DNA from: Pirellulales bacterium | GTDB lineage: Bacteria; Planctomycetota; Planctomycetia; Pirellulales; JACPPG01 | Reading direction: 5' to 3' | Assembly: GCA_036499395.1 (NCBI GenBank) | Contig: DASYDW010000068.1 | Location: 186,001 to 250,000, forward strand | Length of the DNA stretch: 64,000 nucleotides | Part shown: piece after piece, positions 1 to 8,709 of the stretch | Layout: the number at the start of each line of letters is the position of its first letter | Position numbering within the stretch: the first letter of the stretch is position 1 | Translations under genes and position numbers: made by a program | Notes under the pieces: generated by a model | What the model was told of the DNA's origin: nothing | Databases searched by the model: none | What the model saw: the letters and a program-made list of their open reading frames with translations, nothing else

Positions 1-704
1 GCTTCGCGAATGATCGTGGCTTTGTGCTCGCCGAGCGCCACGAGCACAATCTTGCGAGCCTCGAGAATGGTGCCCAAACCCATCGTCAGGGCCTGGGTGG
101 GAACGTTCTCTTCGCTGAAGAAATCGCTGGCGGCGTCTTTGCGCGTGATCGGGTCGAGCGTGGCCAGCCGGGTGCGGCTGTTGCGCAGGCTGAATGGCTC
201 GTTGAAGCCGATGTGTCCGTTGCGGCCGATGCCCAATAGTTGAACGTCGATGCCGCCGGCGCGCTCGATCGCGGCTTCGTAGCGGCGGCAGAAGTCGTCC
301 ACGTCATCCAGCGCGACAGTTCCATCAGGAATGTGGACGTTTTCCGGGGCGATGTTGACGTGCCTTAGAAAATGATCGTGCATCCAGCGGTGATAGCTCT
401 GCAACTGGTCCGGTTGAATGCCGAAATATTCGTCCAAGTTGAAGGTGACCACGCCCGAGAAATCGAGTCCCTCTTCCTGGTGCAGGCGGATCAGCTCGCG
501 GTAAATCCCCAGCGGTGTCGAACCGGTCGGCAACCCGAGGACTGCCATTTGACCGAATGAATTTCGTTCGCGAATCACGCCGGCGATTGTATGCGCGACA
601 TGCCGTGCTAGTTCGCGGTTCGAGTCGAAGATGTAGCAGGGGGTTTGCGCGCCCGGTACGCGGCGGGCGGCCGGTGCAGCAGTGAAGGGGAGGGTAGTTG
701 CCAT
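1..704 (-). CDS. nagB: Glucosamine-6-phosphate deaminase, C-terminus cut by window edge
   Basis: Cytoplasmic enzyme that converts glucosamine 6-phosphate to fructose 6-phosphate plus ammonia. Read leftwards from 704, the frame stays open to base 1, giving about 234 codons; the C-terminus lies outside the window. Visible family motifs are LGLPTGSTPLGIY (phosphate-binding loop, about residues 55-67), TFNLDEY with the catalytic Asp, and GIGRNGHIGFNEP with the catalytic His and Glu. The residue before GH is Asn rather than the Asp of the E. coli enzyme, which is common in other NagB proteins. A second in-frame ATG at 548 directly precedes the first core strand and would remove an N-terminal helix, so 704 is preferred. 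Family assignment is firm; the start is not. Confidence 0.93.
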   Translation of the reverse strand, partial: MATTLPFTAAPAARRVPGAQTPCYIFDSNRELARHVAHTIAGVIRERNSFGQMAVLGLPTGSTPLGIYRELIRLHQEEGLDFSGVVTFNLDEYFGIQPDQLQSYHRWMHDHFLRHVNIAPENVHIPDGTVALDDVDDFCRRYEAAIERAGGIDVQLLGIGRNGHIGFNEPFSLRNSRTRLATLDPITRKDAASDFFSEENVPTQALTMGLGTILEARKIVLVALGEHKATIIRE

Positions 705-854
705 CGACAGCGAGCAGAATTGAGTGAAGGTAATCCGGAGGTGGGCAAGTTTCCCAAAGTCGCGGAACTGAACCATTCAGTATGCCCAAAATCCGGCGAT
801 TCGGATACCGCAATCCGCGCCACGGGGCGACGGGAAAGCGATGAGAAGCAGCAC

Positions 855-2009
855 TTATTCCGGCGTGGCCAGCGTGGTCACAGCCATGTTGTCCCGGTGG
901 ATCACCTCTTCGTAAGGGCAATGCCCTAACGCCGAAGCAATGGCGTCGGTTTTCAAGCCCTTGATGCGCGATACCTCTTCTGCGGGGTAATTAATCAGAC
1001 CCCGCGCGAACTCGCTACCGGTCCGGTCGCGCAACGAGACAACGTCCCCTTTTTTGAAATTGCCCGTCGCCTCGACGATGCCGATCGCCAATAGGCTGCG
1101 CCCTTGACGTTCGACCGCGCGGCGGGCGCCGTCGTCGAGCACCAGGTGCCCGCGCGGTTGGGCCGTGAAGCCGATCCATCGCTTGCGCGAGGTAATGACG
1201 TTTCCTTGCGCAACGACCAACGTACCCACGGGCTCGCCGGCCACGATTTTCAACAGGTTGCCGGGCTGGCGACCATTGGCGATGACGACATTCTCGCCCG
1301 ACACCGTGGCCATGCGCGCGGCGGCCAGCTTGCTGGCCATGCCCCCTTTGCTGAGCCCCGTCTTGATGTCGCGCACCAGGGCCATTACGGATTCGTCAAG
1401 CCGGGTCACGGTTGAGACGAGTTTCGCCCCTGGGGCGCGCGGGTCGCCATCGTAAAGCCCGTCAACGTCAGAGAGCAGCACGAGCAAGGGCGCGCGGATC
1501 AGGTTGGTGACCATGGCGGCCAGCCGATCGTTGTCGCCGAAGGTGGTCTGCAGTTCCTCGACGCTGACAGTGTCGTTTTCGTTGATGATCGGCACGGCGC
1601 CGAGTTCGAAAAGCGTGAAGATCGTATTGCGAACGTTCAGGTAACGCGTGCGATCGTCGAGGTCATTGGCCGTCAGCAGAATCTGCGCGGCATGTCGTCC
1701 GAAGGCGCGAAGTGAGCGGTCGTAGACCTGGACGAGATAGCTTTGCCCCATCGCGGCCACGGCCTGCAGTTGGGCCAGGTCGCGGGGGCGAGTTTTCATG
1801 CCAAGGCGGCCCATTCCGGCGCCGACCGCACCCGAGCTGACGACCGCCACTTTGCGCCCACCGGCCATCAGTTGATGGATCTCCTCGGCAAGGGCCGCGA
1901 TTCGCGCCTCGTCGAGCGTGCCCTCGGGGGTCGTTAGCACGCGGGTGCCGACCTTGACGACCACGATGTCGGCCGCCGTGGCGATTTCCTGCCGCAGTAG
2001 GTCGGTCAT
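855..2009 (-). CDS. proB: Glutamate 5-kinase with PUA domain
   Basis: Phosphorylates the gamma-carboxylate of glutamate, the first step of proline synthesis, in the cytoplasm. The 384-residue protein has an amino-acid-kinase domain over about residues 12-265: KVGTRVL at 19-25, VVSSGAVGAGMGRLG, a PIINENDTV segment, FGDNDRLAA, and LLSDVDGLYDGDPR. A PUA domain follows at about 285-365. The length is close to the 367-residue E. coli enzyme. It lies 150 bases upstream of nagB on the same strand, with no sign of coupling, and is divergent from the sialidase-like gene. proA is not in the window. ATG at 2009 fits the family N-terminus. Confidence 0.95.
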   Translation of the reverse strand: MTDLLRQEIATAADIVVVKVGTRVLTTPEGTLDEARIAALAEEIHQLMAGGRKVAVVSSGAVGAGMGRLGMKTRPRDLAQLQAVAAMGQSYLVQVYDRSLRAFGRHAAQILLTANDLDDRTRYLNVRNTIFTLFELGAVPIINENDTVSVEELQTTFGDNDRLAAMVTNLIRAPLLVLLSDVDGLYDGDPRAPGAKLVSTVTRLDESVMALVRDIKTGLSKGGMASKLAAARMATVSGENVVIANGRQPGNLLKIVAGEPVGTLVVAQGNVITSRKRWIGFTAQPRGHLVLDDGARRAVERQGRSLLAIGIVEATGNFKKGDVVSLRDRTGSEFARGLINYPAEEVSRIKGLKTDAIASALGHCPYEEVIHRDNMAVTTLATPE

Positions 2010-2278
2010 GCTAGTACGGGAGTGAGTTCTATGGCGTGGCGAAAGCGTGACCCGGAATCGTCTTAAGATAGCGATTCACCGGCGAATCGCACAGGTTACT
2101 CGTTCCGGCTGGCGAATGCCGAGCTACTTCTCGCCTTGATGGCCGGCGTCCTGAGGGCACTGCCGACCCGGCCGGCGCGCGATTACAATTGCAGGGCCGC
2201 TCGTGTCGCGACCACTGGTTCGTGATTGGCCGGCACGCCTGCAATCCTTCCCTGAATTCTCTGCGAGAGCCCTACCTC

Positions 2279-3352
2279 ATGACGATTCCTCGCCGCTTGA
2301 TGTTCGCCCTGGCCGGTACTTTGCTTGCCCTTACGACGCCGGCGATTGCTGCCGAAAACGATATTTCGATCGAACGAGTGATCGGCACCGAGTTTCCCGG
2401 CAAGTACAAGCATCCGGCTACGATCGAGGAACTGGCCAATGGCGATCTTTACATTGCCTATTATGGCGGTGATGGGGAGTACGCCGAGCAGACGGCCTGC
2501 TACGGCATGCGGCGCAAGAAGGGGGAAACCAAATGGTCCTCGCCCGAGGTTATCGCCGACACGCCGTTTCATTCCGACGGTAACGCTGTGGTCTGGCAAG
2601 CTCCTGATGGGCTTGTGTGGCTGTTCTATGTCTGCCGATTCGGCGACACCTGGAGCACGTCGCGCATCAAGGGGAAAATCTCGCGCGACGGTGCGCACAC
2701 GTGGAGTGACTCGTTCATGGTCGCGCTGGAAGAGGGGATGATGGTGCGCGGCCGACCGATCGTGCTGGCCGACGGTGATTACCTGTTGCCGATTTATCAC
2801 GAGACTGGCTTCGACCAGGAGAAGGTCGGCGAGGATAGCGTGTCGTTGTTCCTGAGATTCGATCCAAAGACGAAGAAATGGAGCGAAAGCAGTCGCATTC
2901 ACTCGCGGATGGGGAACATCCAACCGGCCGTGGCGCAGATTTCGGACAAGGATCTGATCGCTTATTGTCGTCGTGGCGGAAGTTACGCGCCGATTAAGGA
3001 CGGGTTTGTCGTCCGTAGCGAATCGCACGACGGTGGGCGCACCTGGAGTGAAGGGCAAGACTCGCAATTTCCCAATCCCAACGCCGCCGTGGACTTTCTA
3101 CGGCTGCAGAATGGCCATTTGCTGTTGGTCTTCAACGACAGCATGGACGACCGCACGCCGCTAACGGTCGCTATCTCGGCCGACAACGACAAAAGTTGGC
3201 CGCATCGCCGCAATATCGCGACGGGCAAGGATTCTTTCGGCTATCCGTACGTGATCCAAGGGAAGGATGGCAAGATTCATCTCGTCTATACGTCGCAGGC
3301 GCGTAGCGTGATCAATCATGCGACGTTCGACGAGAGCGCGATCTCGAAGTAG
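2279..3352 (+). CDS. Exported sialidase-like (BNR-repeat) protein
   Basis: Predicted secreted six-bladed beta-propeller of the sialidase/neuraminidase superfamily, 357 residues. The frame is open upstream to 2189, but ATG 2279 is chosen because it begins a clean signal peptide (MTIPRRLMFALAG, hydrophobic core, cleavage near Ala24-Ala25). Asp-box-like motifs are visible: SRDGAHTWSD, SHDGGRTWSEG and a weaker ISADNDKSWPH. RGRPIVLADGDYLLPIYHE resembles the planctomycete exo-sialidase-like family. Whether it cleaves sialic acid, another sugar, or only binds glycans cannot be told from sequence. It is convergent with the CBM9-like gene, 29 bases away, and divergent from proB. Confidence 0.82.
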   Translation: MTIPRRLMFALAGTLLALTTPAIAAENDISIERVIGTEFPGKYKHPATIEELANGDLYIAYYGGDGEYAEQTACYGMRRKKGETKWSSPEVIADTPFHSDGNAVVWQAPDGLVWLFYVCRFGDTWSTSRIKGKISRDGAHTWSDSFMVALEEGMMVRGRPIVLADGDYLLPIYHETGFDQEKVGEDSVSLFLRFDPKTKKWSESSRIHSRMGNIQPAVAQISDKDLIAYCRRGGSYAPIKDGFVVRSESHDGGRTWSEGQDSQFPNPNAAVDFLRLQNGHLLLVFNDSMDDRTPLTVAISADNDKSWPHRRNIATGKDSFGYPYVIQGKDGKIHLVYTSQARSVINHATFDESAISK

Positions 3353-3381
3353 TCGCGCTGAAAGAGTCGTCGGTGTGGCGG

Positions 3382-4143
3382 CTACTCGCCGAATACCAGC
3401 GTGCCGAACTTCTCATACTCATGAAAACTGAGACCGACGCGCGCCCAGTCCCAACTGGTCTCGCGGTCGTTGTCATAGTCCATGCGGTAGAAGTTGGCGC
3501 GCCAGCGGGTGCCCGGTCGTGGCGGAACGTTGCCCAACGGTTCCAGCAGTTTGTAGGGGACGAAGATTTCTGCCGTCCAGCCGGTGACCTTGGCGCCCGA
3601 ATCCTTGACGCCGCCCACGACGACCGTCTGCTTGCGTATCTTGCGATCCCCTTCGTAATGCCAGGGGCGCCAGCCAAGGAACTTCCCTTCGACGTTGGGA
3701 ATTAGAATTGGCAACTCGTATCCCAGTGGCGAGATTTCGTACTCGAAATAAATCGATTGCCGCTCGTCGGGCCAGAGGAAGAATTCAAAGCAGTCCTCGT
3801 TCCAAAGGTCGAGGAAATCTTCCTTCATCGTCGTGGTCAGCTTCGTGTCCGTTCCGTCCATCAGTACGTACAGGCCGGTTGCTGAGTACAGCACTTTGAA
3901 TCGCGACTGATAGTCGGCGCCGGCCTTGCCTCGCCGGGCGAGCGAGGTCCACTCGGTCTTTTTCCAGGCGGGCGCTTGGCCGTCGCCTGTCACTTCGAAA
4001 TCTTCGGTACGGGGAACGCGCAGTTCAGGCATGGCGGGTGGTGCCTCATCAGAGCGGGCGGAACGATCAGGTCCGGCGATGTTAATGGCCAAGAGCATGG
4101 CCAAAAGGATTCCCGGCCTGCGGCGTCGAGCGAGCCATGTCAT
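3382..4143 (-). CDS. Exported CBM9-like carbohydrate-binding protein
   Basis: 253-residue protein with an N-terminal signal sequence (basic MTWLARRRRPG followed by a short hydrophobic segment, cleavage probably near residues 30-33). The rest reads as a single carbohydrate-binding module 9-like beta-sandwich: FKVLYSATGLYVLMDGTD, DFLDLWNEDCFEFFLWPD, YFEYEISPLGYELPI, TGWTAEIFVPYKLLEPLG and RWRANFYRMDYD are all typical of this fold. Members are found alone or fused to glycoside hydrolases and bind plant or algal polysaccharide ends. No catalytic domain is present here. It is convergent with the sialidase-like gene, and the pair could act on the same glycans, which is inference only. Confidence 0.85.
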   Translation of the reverse strand: MTWLARRRRPGILLAMLLAINIAGPDRSARSDEAPPAMPELRVPRTEDFEVTGDGQAPAWKKTEWTSLARRGKAGADYQSRFKVLYSATGLYVLMDGTDTKLTTTMKEDFLDLWNEDCFEFFLWPDERQSIYFEYEISPLGYELPILIPNVEGKFLGWRPWHYEGDRKIRKQTVVVGGVKDSGAKVTGWTAEIFVPYKLLEPLGNVPPRPGTRWRANFYRMDYDNDRETSWDWARVGLSFHEYEKFGTLVFGE

Positions 4144-4449
4144 GGTCCATATCCCTTGATCGGTTAATTCTGGCTTGGCAGGTGCCCCGGTCGCGAGTTC
4201 TGTCGTGGAACAGACCGGGCGGCATCAACGTAGGCCGGCGATTTTCCCATGTCGAGGGGTGCCTGGACCAGCCGCGGGAAATGCGTTCGAAGGGGGCCAT
4301 AAGCTGCTACAGGGCCAGCGGGGAAGCCGTTTGGCGGGCAGGTCGTGGGGTCTTAACACTTGTACCGGGCAGATGCCCCAATTAGCGTGGAGGTTGTGGC
4401 GCGGCTGCGTTGCGGTCGCCTCGAATGCAATGGTTGTAAGGAATCGGTC
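4144..4449. other. Intergenic region between divergent exported-protein genes
   Basis: About 306 bases separating the CBM9-like gene from the Gly/Pro-rich gene at 4450. Short frames here lack protein-like composition and ribosome binding sites. It must hold both promoters, but I see no clear -35/-10 pair and no conserved RNA structure. Confidence 0.5.
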
Positions 4450-4929
4450 ATGACGCTGCGTCGCCTGGCACCTGCCCTGGTTGTCTTAATTCTTGTTTGC
4501 AGCCACGCAGCGACGGCCGAGGCCCAATGGGGCGGTGGCGGTTTCGGCTTTGGAGGTGGATTCGGGATGGTGAACGGGGCTTACACGCTCGACCCGCCGC
4601 CGTACTTTTCGCTCTTTCCGCCGGTCTATTACAGCCACATCACACCGCGACCGTACGGGTTCAGCCCCTACGCTTACCCGGGGTTTATGCCGACGCCGGA
4701 GCGGATTCCGATTCCGTCGACGCGGTATGTTCCGCCTCGCCGGCAGTCCGTAGGTGGTGCGGCCCCGCGACCAGCGGTGGCGAAGGGACCGATCATCAAG
4801 AATCCCTTTGTGCTGCCGGAAGAGGAACGTCCGACGCGGTTGGCTGATGGCCGGCCAGTTCCGCAGACGGTCATCGTGAAGGAGTTTGCGGCCGCTAGCA
4901 CGCCCCCGCAAATCGACCTGGACAGATAG
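4450..4929 (+). CDS. Exported Gly/Pro/Tyr-rich protein of unknown function
   Basis: 159-residue protein with a clear signal peptide (MTLRRLAPALVVLILVCSHAATAEA) followed by a Gly-rich patch and a Pro/Tyr-rich middle (PPPYFSLFPPVYYSHITPRP, SPYAYPGFMPTPERIPIPS). The frame is open from 4360, but ATG 4450 has an AAGGA ribosome binding site just upstream and begins the signal peptide, so it is the likely start. I recognise no domain. Similar short exported Gly/Pro-rich proteins are common in planctomycetes and may be envelope-associated. The next gene, 190 bases on, is of the same general kind. Confidence 0.72.
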   Translation: MTLRRLAPALVVLILVCSHAATAEAQWGGGGFGFGGGFGMVNGAYTLDPPPYFSLFPPVYYSHITPRPYGFSPYAYPGFMPTPERIPIPSTRYVPPRRQSVGGAAPRPAVAKGPIIKNPFVLPEEERPTRLADGRPVPQTVIVKEFAAASTPPQIDLDR

Positions 4930-5119
4930 CCGTAAATCGCTAATCTACCTGCCCGGTTAGCTTCGCAGCGACGCATTTCTCGGCGGCGCTGACCGCGCTT
5001 TCATTTCTTCGCCTGCTTCCCGAACCATTGGATCTCGTCGCCGCTTGTCGCGGTCGGCGCGCTGGCACGTTCGTTTCGTGTTCGCGATTGCATATCCGAT
5101 GCTGGAAAGGAGTCACGCC

Positions 5120-6196
5120 ATGCGTGGGTTGCGCGCATTGTGTTCAGCATTCGCGCTGGTCGCGATGGGCTGTCAATCGCCGCCGCCGGCCATGGACCCC
5201 TTCCTTCGCACGCGCGTACCGCCGCCGGCGACCGGCGATGTTGGTCCGCTGCCGGCGGGCGCTTATGGGAGCACGCCTCCTGTCGTAGGGGCACCGGGTG
5301 GTGCTTATACTCCGCCCGGCGGTTACGGTGGGCAGCTTACGCCCGTGGCTCAGCCACCGGGTTCCGCACCGCCTGCTGCCGCGGTGCCCGCAGCTCCTTA
5401 TGGAGCGCAGCCCACTCCGACGTATCAGCAGCCCGCGCCAACTTATCAACAACCCACGCCGACTTATCAGCCACCTGCGGCGCCGATGTCTCCGCCGCCA
5501 GCCGGCGGACCACAGTATTCGCCACCCGGGGGCGGTTGGGCACCGACCAGTTCGACGAATGTCCCCGCGACGACCAGTATGTACAGCCGCGAGGCGATGC
5601 AGCGCGAATTACGCCCGCTGGGCGAAACGGCGCGTGCCGGAGTGCTGGGCAATGCCGCCACGGATGCTCCCCAGGACGAAGGCATCACGCCTGGCGAGCA
5701 GGGGCTCGATCCGGCGGACAAGTTGACGAAGACGCCGATGGCTGCCCCGTTGCAAGGTCCGCGCGACACGCGCGCCATCGAGCCGGTGTCGTATACCGTT
5801 CCGGAAGGCGCGCCAGCCCGCACAACGACCGGCGCTTATGCGTCACTTACTCCGGCCAACAATGTCACGCTTAGCAGGGTGCCTGCTGCGGCGGCGTCCG
5901 GCAGCGGCCCGGCCGACCGGGGCGCAACATACGGCTTTGATAGTAGCTACGCATGGCTCCAGGGACAGCTCGAGTACTCAGCGGCCACGAAGCAGTGGAA
6001 GGTCCGTTATGTGCCAATCAACGGGCCCACGGACCGTTACGGCGGCAGCGTCGTGCTGAGCTCGACCCCGGCTCTGGCGGGATTCAAGGCTGGCGATTTC
6101 GTTTCGGTAAAGGGACGCTTCGCCGGCACAACTCCGGCACCGAACTCGTACGCTCCGCTGTACCAGGTTAGCGCGGTGGATCGGTTGACCGATTAA
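5120..6196 (+). CDS. Pro-rich lipoprotein with PTYQQP repeats
   Basis: 358-residue predicted lipoprotein. ATG 5120 is preceded by a strong GGAAAGGAG site (5104-5112) and starts a lipoprotein signal (MRGLRALCSAFALVAMGC, lipobox Cys18), so the upstream open frame from 5045 is rejected. Residues 30-160 are Pro/Ala/Gly/Tyr-rich and contain short tandem units of the type PTYQQP. The C-terminal 100 residues (about 260-358) are more ordered, with YAWLQGQLEYSAATKQWKVR and an FKAGDFVSVKGRF segment that looks like a small OB- or SH3-like barrel. Its role is unknown. The architecture suggests a surface-anchored domain on a flexible Pro-rich stalk. Confidence 0.8.
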   Translation: MRGLRALCSAFALVAMGCQSPPPAMDPFLRTRVPPPATGDVGPLPAGAYGSTPPVVGAPGGAYTPPGGYGGQLTPVAQPPGSAPPAAAVPAAPYGAQPTPTYQQPAPTYQQPTPTYQPPAAPMSPPPAGGPQYSPPGGGWAPTSSTNVPATTSMYSREAMQRELRPLGETARAGVLGNAATDAPQDEGITPGEQGLDPADKLTKTPMAAPLQGPRDTRAIEPVSYTVPEGAPARTTTGAYASLTPANNVTLSRVPAAAASGSGPADRGATYGFDSSYAWLQGQLEYSAATKQWKVRYVPINGPTDRYGGSVVLSSTPALAGFKAGDFVSVKGRFAGTTPAPNSYAPLYQVSAVDRLTD

Positions 6197-6314
6197 TTCC
6201 GCGATGCTCGTCGGTGGTCATGCCTGGTGTCCGAGGCCGCGGGCCGTGGCATTACGCCGGACTTCGTAAAACTCTGCAAAGTTGTCGAATAAGGTATGAT
6301 GATGGTGTCGGTGC

Positions 6315-8324
6315 GTGCCCGCTGAAATGGCACGTCGACTCTTCATCGGACCGGTCGGAACCGCTCTTTTGTCCGCACTCCCCACCAGTTTATCGGCGCG
6401 ATTCCTGGCGACCCTGGGCGGTCCGGCGCGGATGCGCCTGGCAAAGTGGTCGCAACTGATCCCCGTGATCGGCGCCTTCGAGCCGGAACTGATCGAGCTT
6501 TCGGACAGCGAGCTGCGCAAACGCAGCCTGTCGCTGAAATACCGGGCACGTAGCCGCGAGCCCTTGGGGCAGTTGCTGCCCGAGGCGTTTGCCCTGGTGC
6601 GCGAGGCCGGGCGTCGGTCGCTGAATATGCGGCACTTCGATGTGCAGCTATTGGGCGGCATAGCGATGCACAATCGATCGATTGCCGAAATGCAAACGGG
6701 CGAGGGAAAGACGCTGACGGCCACGCTGCCGATGTATCTCGAATCGCTGGCCGGCAAGGGCGCGCACCTGGCCACGGTGAACGATTACCTGGCTCGCCGT
6801 GATGCGGACTGGATGAAGCCGTTGTATCAGGCGTTGGGTGTCACGGTGGGGGTTATCGAAACGCCCATGCAGACGCCGGCCCGCCGCGAGGCGTACGGCT
6901 GCGACGTCACCTACGGCACCAGCAAGGAATTCGGCTTCGATTTTCTGCGCGATCGGTTGTTGCTGCGTCGGATGGCCGAAGGCATGACCGACGTCGTCGG
7001 CAACATGTTGGGACATCATGGAGCCGGAGGCGACGAGCCCGTCCAGCGGCCGGCACATTTCGTGCTGGTCGACGAGGCGGACAGCATCTTGATCGACGAG
7101 GCACGCACCCCACTGATCATCAGCGCGTTACCGACCGAAGAAGAGTTGATCGCCGCGGAATGCCATCGCTGGAGCGCCGATGCCCCGTCGCAATTCGTCG
7201 AAGACGAGCATTATGAGTTCGATCACGACAAGCAGTCGGTCGAATTGAACGCGGCCGGCCGGCAGTTGGTCCGCGCGCTACCGAAGCCGAAGTCTTTGGA
7301 CTCGGTCGGCCTGTTCACGATGTACGAATTCATCGAACGGGCGATCAAGGTGGACCGCGTTTATACTCGCGACCGGCATTATGTCGTTCATGACGGCGAG
7401 ATCGTCATCGTCGACGAGTTTACCGGACGATTGGCCGAGGGTCGCAAATGGCGGGCCGGCATTCACCAGGCCGTCGAGGCGAAGGAGAAGGTCGAAGTCA
7501 CGGTCGCCACGGGCCAGGCGGCGCGGATCACGGTGCAGGATTTCTTCCTGCGCTATCCGCGCATGGCTGGCATGACCGGCACCGCGGCCAGTTCGTCGGG
7601 TGAGCTGCGCCGGATTTACAAGCTGCGCGTGGTGCCGATTCCCACGAACCGGCCCGCGATTCGTCAACGATTGCCCGAGGCCACCTACGGCACTGCGGAC
7701 ATGAAATGGGCAGCCATCGTGCAGGAAGTCATCGAGACGCACGCCACGGGGCGGCCGATCTTGATCGGCACGCGCTCGATCGACAAATCCGAGCTGCTGG
7801 CGGAGTTGCTCAAGCAGGCGGGAATCGCGCACTTGGTGCTGAACGCCAATAAGGTTGCCGAAGAGGCCGAGATCATTTCGCACGCCGGCGAGTTTGGCAA
7901 AGTGATTGTCTCGACCAACATGGCCGGCCGCGGCACCGATATCAAACTGGGGCCAGGCATCGTCGACCTGGGCGGCCTGCACGTGATTTGCACCGAGATG
8001 CACGACTCGGCCCGTATCGATCGGCAGTTGATCGGCCGCTGCGGACGCCAAGGGGACCCGGGCACCTGGCGGCAATACTTAGCCCTGGACGATGACATTC
8101 TGCTGGCCGGTCTCGGGCCTAAACGATCGAAGAAATTAAAAGAGCTCGGCGAGCGCCAACCAGAGGGCCTGACGAAATACGCCTCGCTGTTCCCGAAGGC
8201 GCAGCAGCTCATCGAACGAAAGCATTTCCGCGATCGCCGTGTGCTGATGTACTACGAAAAAGAACGGCGCAAAATGCACGAGCATCTAGGGCAAGACCCG
8301 TACCTCGACGCCGCCGGGGGGTAG
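6315..8324 (+). CDS. Short SecA-like translocase ATPase lacking the C-terminal wing and tail
   Basis: Paralogue of the preprotein-translocase motor SecA. The 669 residues hold NBD1 (Walker A MQTGEGKT at 126-133, Walker B VLVDEADS), a preprotein-crosslinking region and NBD2 (STNMAGRGTDIKL, QLIGRCGRQGDPG). The chain ends about 65 residues into the helical scaffold domain (AQQLIERKHFRDRRVLMYY), so most of the scaffold, the helical wing and the zinc-binding C-terminal tail are absent. Standard SecA is about 850-1200 residues. All helicase motifs are intact, so it is probably an active ATPase rather than a pseudogene. The first start is GTG 6315; ATG 6327 is equally possible. Convergent with the minus-strand cluster; stops are 10 bases apart. 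Confidence 0.9.
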   Translation: MPAEMARRLFIGPVGTALLSALPTSLSARFLATLGGPARMRLAKWSQLIPVIGAFEPELIELSDSELRKRSLSLKYRARSREPLGQLLPEAFALVREAGRRSLNMRHFDVQLLGGIAMHNRSIAEMQTGEGKTLTATLPMYLESLAGKGAHLATVNDYLARRDADWMKPLYQALGVTVGVIETPMQTPARREAYGCDVTYGTSKEFGFDFLRDRLLLRRMAEGMTDVVGNMLGHHGAGGDEPVQRPAHFVLVDEADSILIDEARTPLIISALPTEEELIAAECHRWSADAPSQFVEDEHYEFDHDKQSVELNAAGRQLVRALPKPKSLDSVGLFTMYEFIERAIKVDRVYTRDRHYVVHDGEIVIVDEFTGRLAEGRKWRAGIHQAVEAKEKVEVTVATGQAARITVQDFFLRYPRMAGMTGTAASSSGELRRIYKLRVVPIPTNRPAIRQRLPEATYGTADMKWAAIVQEVIETHATGRPILIGTRSIDKSELLAELLKQAGIAHLVLNANKVAEEAEIISHAGEFGKVIVSTNMAGRGTDIKLGPGIVDLGGLHVICTEMHDSARIDRQLIGRCGRQGDPGTWRQYLALDDDILLAGLGPKRSKKLKELGERQPEGLTKYASLFPKAQQLIERKHFRDRRVLMYYEKERRKMHEHLGQDPYLDAAGG

Positions 8325-8334
8325 CACGCGAGGC

Positions 8335-8652
8335 TTATCGCGGGCGGGTGTTGAATGCCTTCAGCCGTGGCCGGAGTAGGGCAATCGCTCCCAGAAAAAC
8401 GCCCACGAAAAATATCAACCGCGGGTATTTGGCCAGTACGATCACCGTGGCCACGACCCCCACGAGCATCCAGCGGCTCATCGGACGAGCCAGTTCCGGT
8501 AACGCCAGCCACAGCACGGCCAGGATCATGCCGATCCGCAGGCACGAGGCCGCCACGTTTTGATGTGTGCCCTCGTCCCCTGGTACGAGCAGCGCGATCC
8601 CCCCCACGATCAGTAAGAGTAGCGCCAATATGCCGACTGTGGGGCGATGCAT
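8335..8652 (-). CDS. Small membrane protein
   Basis: 105-residue protein with three or four predicted transmembrane segments: about residues 7-23 (VGILALLLLIVGGIALLV), 38-52 (LRIGMILAVLWLALP), 60-75 (RWMLVGVVATVIVLA) and 79-93 (RLIFFVGVFLGAIALL). It ends in a short basic tail. I do not recognise the family. It is the last gene of the minus-strand block, 57 bases downstream of the HtrA-like pseudoprotease, so it may be co-transcribed with it. Start ATG 8652 fits directly with the first hydrophobic segment. Confidence 0.7.
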   Translation of the reverse strand: MHRPTVGILALLLLIVGGIALLVPGDEGTHQNVAASCLRIGMILAVLWLALPELARPMSRWMLVGVVATVIVLAKYPRLIFFVGVFLGAIALLRPRLKAFNTRPR

Positions 8653-8709
8653 CAGCAGGGAGAGTGTCGAAGTGCAGGGCTTTGAGGCGGGCGACAGGCG
8701 GCGAGCGAC

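Noticed and set aside
325..921. 198-codon minus-strand frame overlapping nagB and the nagB-proB gap
   Set aside because: Arg/Pro/His-rich shadow; the other frame from 704 gives continuous NagB motifs.
2183..3067. 294-codon minus-strand frame over the sialidase-like gene
   Set aside because: Antisense shadow of a GC-rich gene; the plus frame has signal peptide and Asp boxes.
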